From Solirubrobacterales bacterium (GTDB taxonomy: Bacteria; Actinomycetota; Thermoleophilia; Solirubrobacterales; Solirubrobacteraceae): DNA of 64,000 nt. Positions 41,079 through 50,398 of the stretch are shown here, piece after piece. The stretch lies in assembly GCA_003244205.1 (NCBI GenBank), contig QHBW01000034.1, positions 21,072 to 85,071 of the forward strand, read 5' to 3'. Under the pieces are notes generated by a model. That model did not search any database. It saw only the letters and a program-made list of their open reading frames with translations, and was not told the DNA's origin. Both the position numbers and the translations under genes were made by a program. Positions within the stretch are counted from its first letter, which is position 1, and each line of letters begins with the position of its first letter.

Positions 41079-41624
41079 CTACTCGACGTTGCCGTCGGCC
41101 CCGGGCGTCTCCTCGCCCGGGGTCTTGCGCGGCACGAGCACGAGGCGCTTGAACTCGGCCACCAGCAGCCCGTCCTGGTTGAGCACCCGCGTGTGCACCC
41201 TGACGGTGCCGCGGTCCGGCTTGGACTGTGACGGACGCACGTCGAGCACCTCGGTCTCACAGAACAGGGTGTCGCCGTGGAACACCGGTGCCGGGTGCTT
41301 GAGCTCCTCGGTGGCGAGGTTGGCGATCGCCTTGCCAGAGATGTCGGAGACCGACATCCCGAGCGCCAGCGAGTAGACCAGCGGGCCTACGACGACGTTG
41401 CGGCGCTGCTGTGACTGGGCCGCGTAGACGTCGTTGAGGTGCAGCGGATGGTGGTTCATCGTGATCAGGCAGAAGAGGTGGTCGTCGGCCTCGGTGACCG
41501 TCTTTGCCGGCCAGTGCTTGTAGACCGCGCCGACCTCGAACTCCTCGAGGTAGCGGCCGTAGGGATGGGCGCCCGAGGCCTCGCGGGCGGCTTGGTCGGT
41601 CTCGACGGCTTCAGTGTCTGGCAT
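41079..41624 (-). CDS. MaoC-like hydratase/dehydratase (possible mesaconyl-CoA hydratase)
   Basis: A 181-residue hot-dog-fold hydratase: [20 protein letters not shown], the hydratase motif [19 protein letters not shown] with Asp/His of the active site, [18 protein letters not shown], and [20 protein letters not shown]. Similar single-domain MaoC proteins accompany ccr and malyl-CoA lyase genes in actinobacteria and are thought to hydrate mesaconyl-CoA. That assignment is inference. CAGGAG before the ATG supports the start, with TACCCT further upstream. Confidence 0.75.
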   Translation of the reverse strand: MPDTEAVETDQAAREASGAHPYGRYLEEFEVGAVYKHWPAKTVTEADDHLFCLITMNHHPLHLNDVYAAQSQQRRNVVVGPLVYSLALGMSVSDISGKAIANLATEELKHPAPVFHGDTLFCETEVLDVRPSQSKPDRGTVRVHTRVLNQDGLLVAEFKRLVLVPRKTPGEETPGADGNVE

Positions 41625-41672
41625 CTGGGCGCTCCTGGGTGGGGTTGGCGCGCGAGGGTACCGCGCGGCGGC

Positions 41673-42449
41673 TCAGCCGCCGGTAGGCAACGCGCCGTTT
41701 GCCGCGGCTTGGCGTGGCGCGCGCGCGGGGCACGCGATCGACGGCTGGGCGGCCAACGGGCAGAGGATTCGATCCGACGCCGCGCCGGCGCTCGGCCCAC
41801 ACGGGGGACAGCAGAGGCCGCTTATGCCGATGCAGGCGCCGACGTCCAGCGCCCTGGCGAAGGCCGAATCGTAAGGGCGGTTGCACGCCGCATCGAGCGA
41901 TTGGGCCAGCACGGTGTGGGGGCCGTAGCCGAAGCTCGCCCCGACCTGCAGGACGACATGCCCACTCGCCACGGCCGGGGCGCCGACATCACAGAGACCA
42001 GCCTTGGGCATCGGGACGGCCCGGCCGGCCCGGCGCGCCGTGAATGGGTTTGCCACCTCGATCGCGCTCGGGCCCCGCGACAGCCGGCCCCCCGCGACGC
42101 GCAGCCCGATCCTGGCGATGTCGGGGTAGAGCGCGCCCGCTGGGCGGCGGTTGGCGATCGCCGCCAGCAGCGTGACGCGACCGTGCGCGAGCGTCGGGAG
42201 CCGCTCCACGGTGACGTAATCGAGCCCCGAGCCCGTGGGCAGGGTGACGTGCGCGGTCCCGCTTGGCGCTCCCCGCACGTGTTGGCCGAGACGGAAGTCC
42301 AGGCGAGCCACCGTGACATCGGCGCGCGCGGGACCCTGGATGCCGACCAGCCAGGCGCCGTGGCCATCGCGTGCCACCCTCGTGGCAGCGGCGGCCGACG
42401 CCCCCAGCGCCACGACCAGCGCCACGACCGCGGTCAGCAACCGATACAC
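41673..42449 (-). CDS. Hypothetical exported protein
   Basis: A 258-residue protein with a signal peptide (VVALVVALGASAAAA) and a beta-rich middle (ADVTVARLDFRLGQHVRG ... TAHVTLPTGSGLDYVTVERL). The C-terminus is Cys-rich (ACNRPYD, VGACIGISGLCCPPCGPS, ILCPLAA, SIACPAR) and may form disulfides. No family recognised. GTG start. It lies between the enolase-superfamily and MaoC genes on the same strand with gaps of about 50 bases. Confidence 0.58.
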   Translation of the reverse strand: MYRLLTAVVALVVALGASAAAATRVARDGHGAWLVGIQGPARADVTVARLDFRLGQHVRGAPSGTAHVTLPTGSGLDYVTVERLPTLAHGRVTLLAAIANRRPAGALYPDIARIGLRVAGGRLSRGPSAIEVANPFTARRAGRAVPMPKAGLCDVGAPAVASGHVVLQVGASFGYGPHTVLAQSLDAACNRPYDSAFARALDVGACIGISGLCCPPCGPSAGAASDRILCPLAAQPSIACPARAPRQAAANGALPTGG

Positions 42450-42502
42450 GCCAACCGTCCTAGCACACCGCGGCTGGGCGGAGCCGGCGCCACAGGGGCC
42501 AC

Positions 42503-43555
42503 TCAGGCCGCCCAGCGAAAGCCGATCGCCTCCAGCGCGGGCGCCAGCGGGCTGGCAGGCAACCCCGCCGCTGGATCGCTGTCGTTGTAGGCACTCGGAG
42601 CGATGTCGTTAGGCGCATCGGGATGAAAGAGCGCGGCGAGGTACTGGATCTGGCCCCGGCCCGGGCCAAGCTCGAACTGACCGCCTCCATAGGCGCCGAT
42701 CCCGTGCTGCTCGCAATGGTCGTAGGCGTTGCAGAGCTCCTGCAGCGAGCCGAGCCTCGACGGCTTGATGTTGACCATGCGCGGCTGGAAGGGCAGGCCT
42801 TCGATATCCGCCACGGTGTGGATGTTGGCGTCCCACGTGATGCGATCGCGGTAGGGCACGAGAACCGGGTCGGTGTGCTCGTCGAGCGCGGGATCCTCGA
42901 TCCAGGCGTCGGGGAAGGCCTGCGCGACGCGCCTGTAGAGGAGCGGATCGGCACCCTGGTCCACGATCGAGCCCGCGTACAGCCCCTTGAGGTCGACGGC
43001 GGCGACGGCCCGCGTCGCGATCAGCTGCGTGAACAGCTCCTCGCTCCACGCTGAGGTCGCATCGAGCTTGAAGCGCAAGTCCGGATAGCGCGCCAGGCGC
43101 GCGCGCACCGGCTCGATCGAGGGAGGATCCCCGAGGCGCAGCGAGACCACGAAGTGCACCGGACGCGGCTCCCGTCCGAGCACGCCGGCGAGCGACTGCC
43201 CCGCCTGGCGCAGCGCCAGATCGAGCGCCGCGCTCTCGAACGCCCAGCGCCGGTAGCGGCGCGATGCGTCGCGCTCGGGCGGGCTGGGAAAGAGGTCGAG
43301 CTCGCCGATCATCGCCGCGAAGCTGGCGAGCGTGTGACGGCCCGCGAGGTCCTGAAGCGGCCCCGCCGCCCAGAGGGCGTCGTGGTCGATGCCGTCATAC
43401 GTGACGTCCTCGCCGACGCCCTCCTGCCCGCCGCCGTGAACGTGGATCACCGTCGAGAGGCGGTGGAAGCCGCTGGAGACGTCGCGCTCGAGCGGCTCGA
43501 GCTCGTAGCGGTCGATCTCGAGCTCGAGCTCGGCGAGCCGCTCCCAGGTGCTCAC
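42503..43555 (-). CDS. Enolase-superfamily protein of unknown specificity
   Basis: A 350-residue protein with the two-domain enolase-superfamily outline. An N-terminal capping region ([18 protein letters not shown]) is followed by a barrel with [59 protein letters not shown] and [20 protein letters not shown]. These give candidate metal and Lys residues, but the exact subgroup is not one I know. It is divergent from the malyl-CoA lyase gene. The start is GTG 43555. Confidence 0.7.
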   Translation of the reverse strand: MSTWERLAELELEIDRYELEPLERDVSSGFHRLSTVIHVHGGGQEGVGEDVTYDGIDHDALWAAGPLQDLAGRHTLASFAAMIGELDLFPSPPERDASRRYRRWAFESAALDLALRQAGQSLAGVLGREPRPVHFVVSLRLGDPPSIEPVRARLARYPDLRFKLDATSAWSEELFTQLIATRAVAAVDLKGLYAGSIVDQGADPLLYRRVAQAFPDAWIEDPALDEHTDPVLVPYRDRITWDANIHTVADIEGLPFQPRMVNIKPSRLGSLQELCNAYDHCEQHGIGAYGGGQFELGPGRGQIQYLAALFHPDAPNDIAPSAYNDSDPAAGLPASPLAPALEAIGFRWAA

Positions 43556-43626
43556 ACGTTCACCGGCGCGGCCATCGCCGAACCATATCGTCCCGGTCGT
43601 TGCGCGTACAACGAGGCTCGAAACGC

Positions 43627-43632
43627 TAGGTT
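43627..43632 (+). promoter_or_regulatory. -10 element TAGGTT for the malyl-CoA lyase gene
   Basis: TAGGTT ends 7 bases before GTG 43640, leaderless-type spacing that also fixes the start. Confidence 0.5.
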
Positions 43633-43639
43633 TGCGCTC

Positions 43640-44707
43640 GTGAGAAACCCCCGCGACTTCGGCAAGGCGCTGGCGATCGGCGCACCCGATCCCGTTCTCG
43701 AGATCCCCTTCAGGCCCTCGAGGATGATCCACTTCCTCGACTTCTCCAACGAGAAAATGGTGGCCAAGGTCGCCGACATCGCAGCGACCGTGGACATCCT
43801 GCTGGGCAACCTCGAGGACGCCGTGCCGGTCGACCGCAAGGAGAAGGCCAGAGCTGGCCTGGTCACGGTCGGCAAGGAGATCGAGCTCGGCGACACCCAG
43901 CTGTGGACGCGCGTGAACTCGCTCGAGTCACCCTGGGTCCTTGATGACATCACCACGCTCGTCGAGGAGATCGGCGACCGTCTCGACGTCATCATGGTCC
44001 CCAAGGTCGAGGGCCCTTGGGACATCCACTACGTCGACCGCCTGCTCGCCCAGCTCGAGGCGCGCCACCACCTCGAGCGCCCGATCCTCGTGCACGCCAT
44101 CCTCGAGACATCGCTCGGCGTCACCAACCTCGAGGAGATCGCCACCGCCAGCCCCCGCATGCAGGGGATGAGCTTCGGTCCGGCCGACCTTGCGGCCTCG
44201 CGCAGGATGAAGACGACCCGCGTCGGCGGCGGCCATCCCGGCTACCGGGTCGTCTCAGACCCCGATCTCGAGCACCCCGACGGACCGCGCGACAGCGCCC
44301 AGCAGGACCTCTGGCACTACTCGATCGGGCGCATGGTCGACGCTTGCACCGCCGCGGGACTGCTGCCCTTCTACGGTCCCTTCGGCGACATCGCCGACAG
44401 CGTCGGCTGCGAGGCCCAGTTTCGCGCCGCCTTCCTGATGGGCTGCGTCGGAGCCTGGTCGCTGCACCCCCGTCAGATCGAGATCGCCAAGGCGGTCTTC
44501 AGTCCAGACCCCGAAGAGGTCGCCTTCGCCAAGAAGGTGATCGAGGCGATCCCCGACGGCCGCGGCGTCCACATGCTCGACGGCAAGATGCAGGATGACG
44601 CCACCTGGAAGCAGTGCCAGGTGATGGTCACCTTGGCCGAGATGTTGGCTCGCAAGGATCCCGAGCTGGCCGCTGCCTACGGCTTCGAGCCCGCCTCGGC
44701 CCGCTAG
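43640..44707 (+). CDS. Malyl-CoA/beta-methylmalyl-CoA lyase (HpcH/HpaI-CitE family)
   Basis: A 355-residue TIM-barrel lyase that cleaves malyl-CoA to acetyl-CoA plus glyoxylate and/or methylmalyl-CoA to propionyl-CoA plus glyoxylate. Visible motifs are [34 protein letters not shown] (metal Glu-Asp), [12 protein letters not shown] (substrate Arg), [34 protein letters not shown] and [18 protein letters not shown]. The length and long C-terminus fit Mcl rather than CitE. It is followed by CoA-ligase genes, suggesting reversible malate-malyl-CoA interconversion. Confidence 0.88.
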   Translation: MRNPRDFGKALAIGAPDPVLEIPFRPSRMIHFLDFSNEKMVAKVADIAATVDILLGNLEDAVPVDRKEKARAGLVTVGKEIELGDTQLWTRVNSLESPWVLDDITTLVEEIGDRLDVIMVPKVEGPWDIHYVDRLLAQLEARHHLERPILVHAILETSLGVTNLEEIATASPRMQGMSFGPADLAASRRMKTTRVGGGHPGYRVVSDPDLEHPDGPRDSAQQDLWHYSIGRMVDACTAAGLLPFYGPFGDIADSVGCEAQFRAAFLMGCVGAWSLHPRQIEIAKAVFSPDPEEVAFAKKVIEAIPDGRGVHMLDGKMQDDATWKQCQVMVTLAEMLARKDPELAAAYGFEPASAR

Positions 44708-44736
44708 CCCCCGCCCGCTAGGGTTCCCGCCCGCTC

Positions 44737-45966
44737 ATGCGCTTCTTCGAGTATGAGGCCAAGGAGATCGTCCGCAAGGGCGGGATCCCGACCTCCAAGG
44801 GCGGGTTCGCCACGACTTCCGAGGAGGCGCGCGCGCGCGCCGAGGAGGTTGCGGGGGCAGTGGTGGTCAAGTCCCAGGTACTGACTGGCGGGCGCATGAA
44901 GGCAGGCGGGGTCCAGTTCGCCGACACCCCGCAAGCGGCCGCAACCCATTCCGAGGCGATCCTCGCTCTCGCGATCAACGGCCACGACCCGCGCGGCGTG
45001 CTCGTGGACGAGCGCGTCGCGGTCAAGCAGGAGTACTACGCCGGTGTCGTCTGGGACGGCATTCGCAAGCAGCCAGTGATGCTCTTCTCTGACATGGGCG
45101 GGATCGACATCGAGGAGGTCGCCGAGAAGCACCCCGACCATGTCGGCCGCGGCCACTTCTCCACGATCCACCCCTTCTCGGAATTCCAGGCCAAGCAGGT
45201 GATCGCGGCCGTTGGCCTCAGCGGGTCTGAGCTCAACCGGCTCGTCCCGATCGTTACGCGACTGGCGAAGCTCTTCTTGCGCTTCGACATGACGCTCGCG
45301 GAGATCAACCCGCTGGCCCAGCTCGAGGACGGCAGCTTCGTCGCCGTGGACGCCCACATGGAGATGGAGAACGAGGCGCGCCCCCGCCAGCAGGCGCTGC
45401 TCTCCGAGCTGGGCGTCGGCGATGAGGAGACGCGCCAGGCACGTGAGCCCACCGAGTTCGAGCTCGCCGGGGAGGCCGTCGACGCCCAGGATCACCGCGG
45501 CGTCGCCGGCAACGTCACCGAGTTCGACGGCAACCTCGGCCTCGTGATCGGCGCCGGTGGCGGCTCGCTGACGCTCTTCGACGCTGTCCGCGCCCACGGC
45601 GGGCGCCCGGCCAACTACTGCGAGATCGGCGGCAACCCCTCGGTCGCCAAGGCCTGCGGGCTGGCCAAGCTCGTGCTCTCCAAGCCCGGCGTCGACAAGA
45701 TCGCCGTGATGATGTCGATCGTCTCCAATACGCGCGTCGACATCGTCGCGCGGGGCGTGATCAAGGCGTGCATCGAGCTCGGCCACGATCCCGCCGAGAA
45801 GATCGCCATCTTCCGCATCCCCGGGGCCTGGGAAGAAGAGGGATTCAAGATCCTCGAGCGCTACGGCATCGAGTACGCCGACCGCTCGGTATCGCTGCAC
45901 GAGGCGGCACGTCGCGCGGTGGAGAAGATCCAGGGCGCAGCAGCCACGCCACCAGCTTCCGCCTGA
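44737..45966 (+). CDS. ATP-grasp CoA ligase beta subunit (malate-CoA or succinate-CoA ligase)
   Basis: A 409-residue SucC/MtkA-like subunit. MRFFEYEAKEIVRKGGIPTS at the start, VVVKSQVLTGGRMKAGGVQF (ATP-grasp), TLAEINPLAQLEDGSFVAVD (metal site) and GNLGLVIGAGGGSLTLFDAV, then YCEIGGNPS in the CoA-ligase domain. It makes a carboxylate-CoA thioester with the alpha subunit, with which it nearly overlaps. The place after malyl-CoA lyase favours malate thiokinase, but sequence alone does not exclude succinate. TAGGGT lies 12 bases upstream of the ATG. Confidence 0.8.
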   Translation: MRFFEYEAKEIVRKGGIPTSKGGFATTSEEARARAEEVAGAVVVKSQVLTGGRMKAGGVQFADTPQAAATHSEAILALAINGHDPRGVLVDERVAVKQEYYAGVVWDGIRKQPVMLFSDMGGIDIEEVAEKHPDHVGRGHFSTIHPFSEFQAKQVIAAVGLSGSELNRLVPIVTRLAKLFLRFDMTLAEINPLAQLEDGSFVAVDAHMEMENEARPRQQALLSELGVGDEETRQAREPTEFELAGEAVDAQDHRGVAGNVTEFDGNLGLVIGAGGGSLTLFDAVRAHGGRPANYCEIGGNPSVAKACGLAKLVLSKPGVDKIAVMMSIVSNTRVDIVARGVIKACIELGHDPAEKIAIFRIPGAWEEEGFKILERYGIEYADRSVSLHEAARRAVEKIQGAAATPPASA

Positions 45967-46898
45967 TGTCCATCCTGATCGACGCCGACACCACCTTCCT
46001 CGTCCAGGGCATAACCGGGCGCGAGGCCGTCAATCTGGTCAGGGAGTGCCTCGACTACGGCGCGGGTGCGAAGATCGTCGGCGGCGTCACTCCCGGGCGC
46101 AAGGGGCGCGACATCCACGGCGTGCCCGTTTTCGACACCGTCGCCCAGGCGGTTGAGCATCACGGCGCCACGATTGACGGCTCGGTGGTCACGGTCCCCC
46201 CCGCCTTCACCAAGGACGCTGTCTTCGAGGCGATCGAGAACGGCGTCAAGCTGGTGGTCATCGTCACCGAGCGCATCCCCCGCGGCGACGTGGCGCAGAT
46301 GGTGGAGCTGGCGCGCGAGCGCGGGGCGCGCATCATCGGCCCCAACTGCCTCGGCATCATCGTCCCCGACGTGATCAAGATGGGCGGGATCGGCGGCCCG
46401 GCGCGCGACGCCGCGAAGTCCTACACCCCTGGAGCTGTCGGCGTGATCTCGCGCTCGGGCGGGATGACCACGGAGATGTCCTCGACGCTGACGGCGGCGG
46501 GGCTCGGCCAGTCCACCGCTGTGTCGATCGGCGGCGATGCGATCATCGGCTCGAGCTACGCCGAGCTGATGCCACTGTTCGAGTCCGATCAGCAGACCGA
46601 GGCGATCGTGATCTACACCGAGCCCGGCGGACGGATGGAAGCCGAGCTGGCGCGCTGGGTGACCGAGCGCAACTCGCGGCTGCCGATCGTGGCCTTCATG
46701 GCGGGTCGCTTCATGGACGAGATGCCCGGGATGAGCTTCGGCCATGCCGGCACGATCGTCGAGGGAAAAGAGGACACCGCCAGCGAGAAGATCGCCCGGC
46801 TCGCCGAAGCCGGGATCGTTGTCGCCGAGGAGATCTCGACGATTCCCGAGCTGGTGCGCGAGCGCATCGCCGTTAGCAGCGGAAGCACGGCCGGCTAA
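45966..46898 (+). CDS. CoA-binding subunit of the CoA ligase (SucD/MtkB-like)
   Basis: A 310-residue alpha subunit. MSILIDADTTFLVQGITGRE at the start, GGVTPGRKGRDIHGVPVFDT, IGPNCLGIIVPD (CoA-binding), GVISRSGGMTTEM, SIGGDAIIGSSY and the phospho-His loop SFGHAGTIVEG. The ATG shares one base with the beta-subunit stop. The complex would form malyl-CoA (or succinyl-CoA) with ATP. Spacing to the ferredoxin gene is 2 bases. Confidence 0.85.
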   Translation: MSILIDADTTFLVQGITGREAVNLVRECLDYGAGAKIVGGVTPGRKGRDIHGVPVFDTVAQAVEHHGATIDGSVVTVPPAFTKDAVFEAIENGVKLVVIVTERIPRGDVAQMVELARERGARIIGPNCLGIIVPDVIKMGGIGGPARDAAKSYTPGAVGVISRSGGMTTEMSSTLTAAGLGQSTAVSIGGDAIIGSSYAELMPLFESDQQTEAIVIYTEPGGRMEAELARWVTERNSRLPIVAFMAGRFMDEMPGMSFGHAGTIVEGKEDTASEKIARLAEAGIVVAEEISTIPELVRERIAVSSGSTAG

Positions 46899-46900
46899 CG

Positions 46901-47143
46901 ATGGCCCTCTTCATCGACGTCGAGGTCGACCAAGCGGTCGCGTCAGACGCCTCGCTCGCCGCGAAGCTCGCCGAGGTCTGCCCGGTGGACATCTTCGCTC
47001 AGAAGGCCGACGGCACGCTTCAGATAAACGACGACCGCCTCGATGAGTGCGTGCTTTGCCAGCTGTGCATGAACGCCGCGCCACAGGGCAGCGTGCGCGT
47101 GATCAAGCTCTACGACGGCAATGCCGTCCTGGGCCCTGTTTAG
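46901..47143 (+). CDS. Small ferredoxin with one predicted [4Fe-4S] cluster (FixX-like)
   Basis: An 80-residue ferredoxin-like protein. Four cysteines only: Cys27 in EVCPVDIF and Cys50, Cys53, Cys56 in CVLCQLCMNAAP. The fourth Cys of the usual CxxCxxCxxxCP is Ala60, so a single cluster is expected, as in FixX-type proteins. It is the last gene of the lyase-ligase operon and overlaps the convergent gene by 4 bases. Why a CoA-ligase operon needs a ferredoxin is unclear; an electron-transfer flavoprotein link to an acyl-CoA dehydrogenase is one option. Confidence 0.75.
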   Translation: MALFIDVEVDQAVASDASLAAKLAEVCPVDIFAQKADGTLQINDDRLDECVLCQLCMNAAPQGSVRVIKLYDGNAVLGPV

Positions 47144-47853
47144 CGCGGCAGCGAGCTGCTCCCGCAGCTCGGCTGAGGTCGTCCAAGCGCCGGAATCGTG
47201 TGCAGGCAGGCGTAGAACTTGTAGCTCCCGAAGCCGGGCAGGGCGAAGCTGCTGACCGCCTCGGATAGGGCCGCGCCGAGGGAGTGCAGGAGGGCGTCTG
47301 CGACGTGTCGATAGCGCTTCGCGGACCCCTTGGCGTAATAGAAGGAGACCTTGTCACCGGCGAGGCGAATCGACATCGGCGCGCGCGCCTGGAACACGAC
47401 GGTGGCCCGCAGCTTGCGGATCTGTGAGGTCAGCGGCAGCAGCTGAGGGTAGGCAAACAGCTGCTGGGTCGCAGACTTCACAGCGGGGTTGGAAACGAGA
47501 ACCGCGCGGTAGTGAGTGTTGCGCTGCGGATGGACGGTGACCCTGAAACGCCCGTTCGGTGCGGTGGTGGTGACCGCTGCCTGGAGGTAGTCCCCCAGGA
47601 ATGGGTAGCGCAGGAACTGCACCTGGACCGCGACTCCGCTCACGCCGCCGGCGCCATTGGTCACCCTGCCGGAGAGGACGACCGCGGTGTCGTACCTGAC
47701 GCCTGCGCGGTCCTGGCGCGGAAGGGCAAGGGTGAGCTGCGGTGCTCCGGTGACGGGCGGCGGTGACGCCCCGAGGGTCGCGACCGCCGACACGCCCGCA
47801 AGCGCGGCGGCGGCGAGCAGCGCGATCAGCGCGGGACGGAGCCTGAGGGGCAC
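47140..47853 (-). CDS. Exported hypothetical protein with Ig-like/carboxypeptidase-regulatory domain
   Basis: A 237-residue protein with a signal peptide (ALIALLAAAALAGVSAVA) and a beta-sandwich region (VVLSGRVTNGAGGVSGVAVQ ... TAPNGRFRVTVHPQRNTHY) typical of surface Ig-like domains. The second half has VVFQARAPMSIRLAGDKVSF and FYACLHTIPALGRPQPSCG. Its role is unknown; it could bind the wall. The start is GTG 47853, divergent from the hydrolase gene with 25 bases between. Confidence 0.65.
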   Translation of the reverse strand: MPLRLRPALIALLAAAALAGVSAVATLGASPPPVTGAPQLTLALPRQDRAGVRYDTAVVLSGRVTNGAGGVSGVAVQVQFLRYPFLGDYLQAAVTTTAPNGRFRVTVHPQRNTHYRAVLVSNPAVKSATQQLFAYPQLLPLTSQIRKLRATVVFQARAPMSIRLAGDKVSFYYAKGSAKRYRHVADALLHSLGAALSEAVSSFALPGFGSYKFYACLHTIPALGRPQPSCGSSSLPR

Positions 47854-47863
47854 TGGGTCACCG

Positions 47864-47869
47864 TACACT
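47864..47869 (+). promoter_or_regulatory. -10 element TACACT, leaderless type
   Basis: TACACT ends 9 bases before the GTG at 47879. Confidence 0.45.
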
Positions 47870-47878
47870 CCGGCAGCA

Positions 47879-48748
47879 GTGGAACCGCCGATTCCCCTTG
47901 TCGAGGGCGTCACGCACCGCGACGTGGTCGTCGATGGACTGCGCATCCACGTCGCCGAGGCGGGATCGGGCTCGCCGGTCGTGCTACAGCACGGCTGGCC
48001 GCAGCATTGGTGGGCGTGGCGCAAGGTGATCCCAGCGCTTGCCGAGCACCACCGGGTCATCTGTCCCGACTTGCGGGGATTCGGCTGGTCGGCGGCGCCC
48101 GGAGACGGCGACATGCTCAAGGAGCGCCTCGCGCGAGACCTGATCGGCGTGCTCGACGCCCTCGGCCTCGAGCGGGTCGCCCTCGCCGGCCACGATTGGG
48201 GCGCGTTCGCGGGCTTCCTCGCCTGTCTGCGCGCGCCGGAGCGCTTCAGCGGCTTCGGCGCGATGGCGATCATCCATCCCTGGCCGCCTGTGGCGCGACC
48301 GACCCCCAAGCGCTTGGCATCGGTCTCCTACCAGTTCGTCATCGCGGCACCGCTGATCGGTGGCGCCTTCCTGCGTCAACCGGCGATGGCCAGACGCTTT
48401 CTCGCCCGCGCCGGCGGGGGTGTCTGGAGCACGGAGGAGGTCGACGAGTATGCGGCCGCGCTCTCGCGTCCGTCAACCGCTGACGCCACCGTGGCGCTCT
48501 ACCGCCAGTTCCTCGTCAAGGAGCTCAAGCCGCTGACGTCGGGCCGCTACGCCGATGCGCGCCTGCAGGTGCCCACGCGGATGATCGTCGGCGAGCGCGA
48601 CCCCGTGATCACCGCGGACGGCTTGGCAGGTTTCGAGACCCACGCCGACGAGATGACACTCGAATGGGTCCCCGCGGCAGCGCACTGGCTACCCGAGCAG
48701 GTTCCCGAGCTCGTGGTCGAGCGGATCGCGGCGCTGCCAGCGCCATAG
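47879..48748 (+). CDS. Alpha/beta hydrolase, epoxide-hydrolase-like
   Basis: A 289-residue hydrolase. VVLQHGWPQHWWAWRKVIPAL (HGWP oxyanion loop), ICPDLRGFGWSAAP and the nucleophile elbow GHDWGAF (Asp106) match epoxide hydrolases and haloalkane dehalogenases, where Asp forms the ester intermediate. The acid is in IVGERDPVI and the His in AAAHWLPEQVPELV. GTG 47879 is favoured by TACACT 9 bases upstream. Confidence 0.83.
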   Translation: MEPPIPLVEGVTHRDVVVDGLRIHVAEAGSGSPVVLQHGWPQHWWAWRKVIPALAEHHRVICPDLRGFGWSAAPGDGDMLKERLARDLIGVLDALGLERVALAGHDWGAFAGFLACLRAPERFSGFGAMAIIHPWPPVARPTPKRLASVSYQFVIAAPLIGGAFLRQPAMARRFLARAGGGVWSTEEVDEYAAALSRPSTADATVALYRQFLVKELKPLTSGRYADARLQVPTRMIVGERDPVITADGLAGFETHADEMTLEWVPAAAHWLPEQVPELVVERIAALPAP

Positions 48749-48763
48749 CGCCGCGCGCAGCGC

Positions 48764-49147
48764 TCAGCGCCGGATCTTGCGCGTGCGGGCGCGCTCCTCC
48801 TGGCGGCCCACGACCGTGTCGATCAGCCGGAGGATCTCGGGCGGCCCTGACGCCTTCGCGTGGCCGCGCTCAAAGGCCTCGCGCCAGTCGCCGACGTTCC
48901 CCTCGGTGGCGAGCTCGTTGAAGTGCGAGCGTGCCAGTGAGATGTAGACCCGCGCGTCGTGACCGAACCCCTTCGTGATCTTTGGACCCGGCAGCTCGAT
49001 CAAGTAGAGCTGGACATCTCCGCGCCCGCGCAGCTCGAGCCCGATCGAGAGCTTGAGCGTCTTGAGCGAAGGCACCTCGTCGACCACGCGCTCCAGCGCG
49101 GTCTCGATCAGGAGCCTGGTGTCGGCGGGAGTGGTCAGGCACCCCAC
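48764..49147 (-). CDS. Conserved hypothetical protein, SCP2-like
   Basis: A 127-residue protein: helix (DTRLLIETALERVVDEVPSL), beta strands (LKLSIGLELRGRGDVQLYL), then DARVYISLARSHFNELATEG and a basic C-terminus. The order of strands and helices resembles SCP2 lipid-carrier domains, but similarity is weak by eye. The predicted GTG start partly overlaps a TAGGGT element, so the true start may be a little downstream. It follows the acyl-CoA dehydrogenase gene. Confidence 0.5.
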   Translation of the reverse strand: MGCLTTPADTRLLIETALERVVDEVPSLKTLKLSIGLELRGRGDVQLYLIELPGPKITKGFGHDARVYISLARSHFNELATEGNVGDWREAFERGHAKASGPPEILRLIDTVVGRQEERARTRKIRR

Positions 49148-49183
49148 CCTAGACGGTGGGCTCGTCCGGTCGACAGGGTGGCG

Positions 49184-50398
49184 TCAAATCTTGTGGCGGT
49201 CGAGCAGCTTGCGCCCGATGACCATGCGCTGGATCTCGCTCGTGCCCTCGCCGATCAGCAGCAGCGGGGCATCGCGGTAGAGGCGCTCGATCTCATATTC
49301 CTTGGAATAGCCGTAGCCGCCATGGATGCGGAACGAGTCCTCGACGCACTCCTTGCCCGCCTCCGAGGCGAACAGCTTCGCCATCCCTGCCTCGAGGTCG
49401 GAGCGCTCGCCGGCATCCTTGAGCCGCGCGGCACGAAGCGTCAGCAGGCGCGCGGCGTCGATCTTCGTGGCCATGTCGGCGAGCTTGAACTGGATCGCCT
49501 GGTGCTGGGCGATCGGCTTGCCGAACGTCTTGCGCTCCTGGCTGTAGCGCAGAGCCAGCTCGAGCGCGCGCTGGGCGATTCCCACACCGCGCGAGGCGAC
49601 GTTCACACGTCCGACCTCGAGCGCGTCCATCATCTGTGCGAAGCCCTTGCCGACGCCGGCGCTCTCCCCACCGAGGATGTTCTCGGCCGGACAGCGGTAG
49701 CCGTCGAAGATCAGTTCGGTGGACTCGACGCCCTTGTAGCCCATCTTGCGGATCTTGGGTGGGACGCTGAAGCCAGCCCAGTCACCGGTGTTCTCGTGCG
49801 CGCCCGGCTCCTTCTCGGCAAGGAAGCAAGTCATCCCGCGATGGGGAGGCTCGGCCTTGGGATCGGTCTTGACGAGCACAAAGCAGACACCGGACATGAG
49901 ACCGTTGGTGACCCACATCTTCTGGCCATTGATCTCCCAGACGCCGTTGTCGAGCTTGCGCGCAGTGGACTTCAGCCCCTGGACATCGGAGCCAACCTCG
50001 GGCTCTGACAGTGAGAAGGAAGCCCGCAGCTCGCCCGTGGACATGCGCGGCAGGAACCGCTCCTTCTGCTCGTCGGTGCCGAACTTCATCAGCAGGTAGG
50101 AGCCGATGAAGTGCGTGTTGACGATGCCCGAGATCGAGATCCAGCCGCGCGAGAGCTCCTCGACGATCATCGCGTAGGTCGTCAGATCGAGCCCCATGCC
50201 CCCGTACTCCTCGGGGATCGTGACGCCGAACAGACCGAGCTCCTTCATCTGCTCCACGATCGCCTCGGGGAACTCGTCCTCGTGGTCGTAGTGCTCGGCG
50301 TTGGGGATGATCTGCTCGTCGGCGAACTGGTGGACCATCTCGGTGATGGCACGCTGCTCGTCGGTCATGTCGGTGCTGCGCGGGCTGGCGACGGCCAT
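49184..50398 (-). CDS. Acyl-CoA dehydrogenase
   Basis: A 404-residue flavoenzyme of the short/medium-chain acyl-CoA dehydrogenase type. Motifs: FGVTIPEEYGGMGLDLTTYA, FSLSEPEVGSDVQGLKSTA, VNVASRGVGIAQRALELAL, and IHGGYGYSKEYEIERLYRDA, which holds the family catalytic-Glu region, then IGEGTSEIQRMVI. It feeds electrons to ETF. With ccr and mcl in the window it might serve as methylsuccinyl-CoA dehydrogenase, but ordinary beta-oxidation is equally possible. Confidence 0.92.
   Translation of the reverse strand: MAVASPRSTDMTDEQRAITEMVHQFADEQIIPNAEHYDHEDEFPEAIVEQMKELGLFGVTIPEEYGGMGLDLTTYAMIVEELSRGWISISGIVNTHFIGSYLLMKFGTDEQKERFLPRMSTGELRASFSLSEPEVGSDVQGLKSTARKLDNGVWEINGQKMWVTNGLMSGVCFVLVKTDPKAEPPHRGMTCFLAEKEPGAHENTGDWAGFSVPPKIRKMGYKGVESTELIFDGYRCPAENILGGESAGVGKGFAQMMDALEVGRVNVASRGVGIAQRALELALRYSQERKTFGKPIAQHQAIQFKLADMATKIDAARLLTLRAARLKDAGERSDLEAGMAKLFASEAGKECVEDSFRIHGGYGYSKEYEIERLYRDAPLLLIGEGTSEIQRMVIGRKLLDRHKI

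Noticed and set aside
44707..44737. Riboswitch or attenuator between the lyase and the ligase genes
   Set aside because: The gap is 29 bases with a -10-like TAGGGT only; no conserved RNA structure fits.
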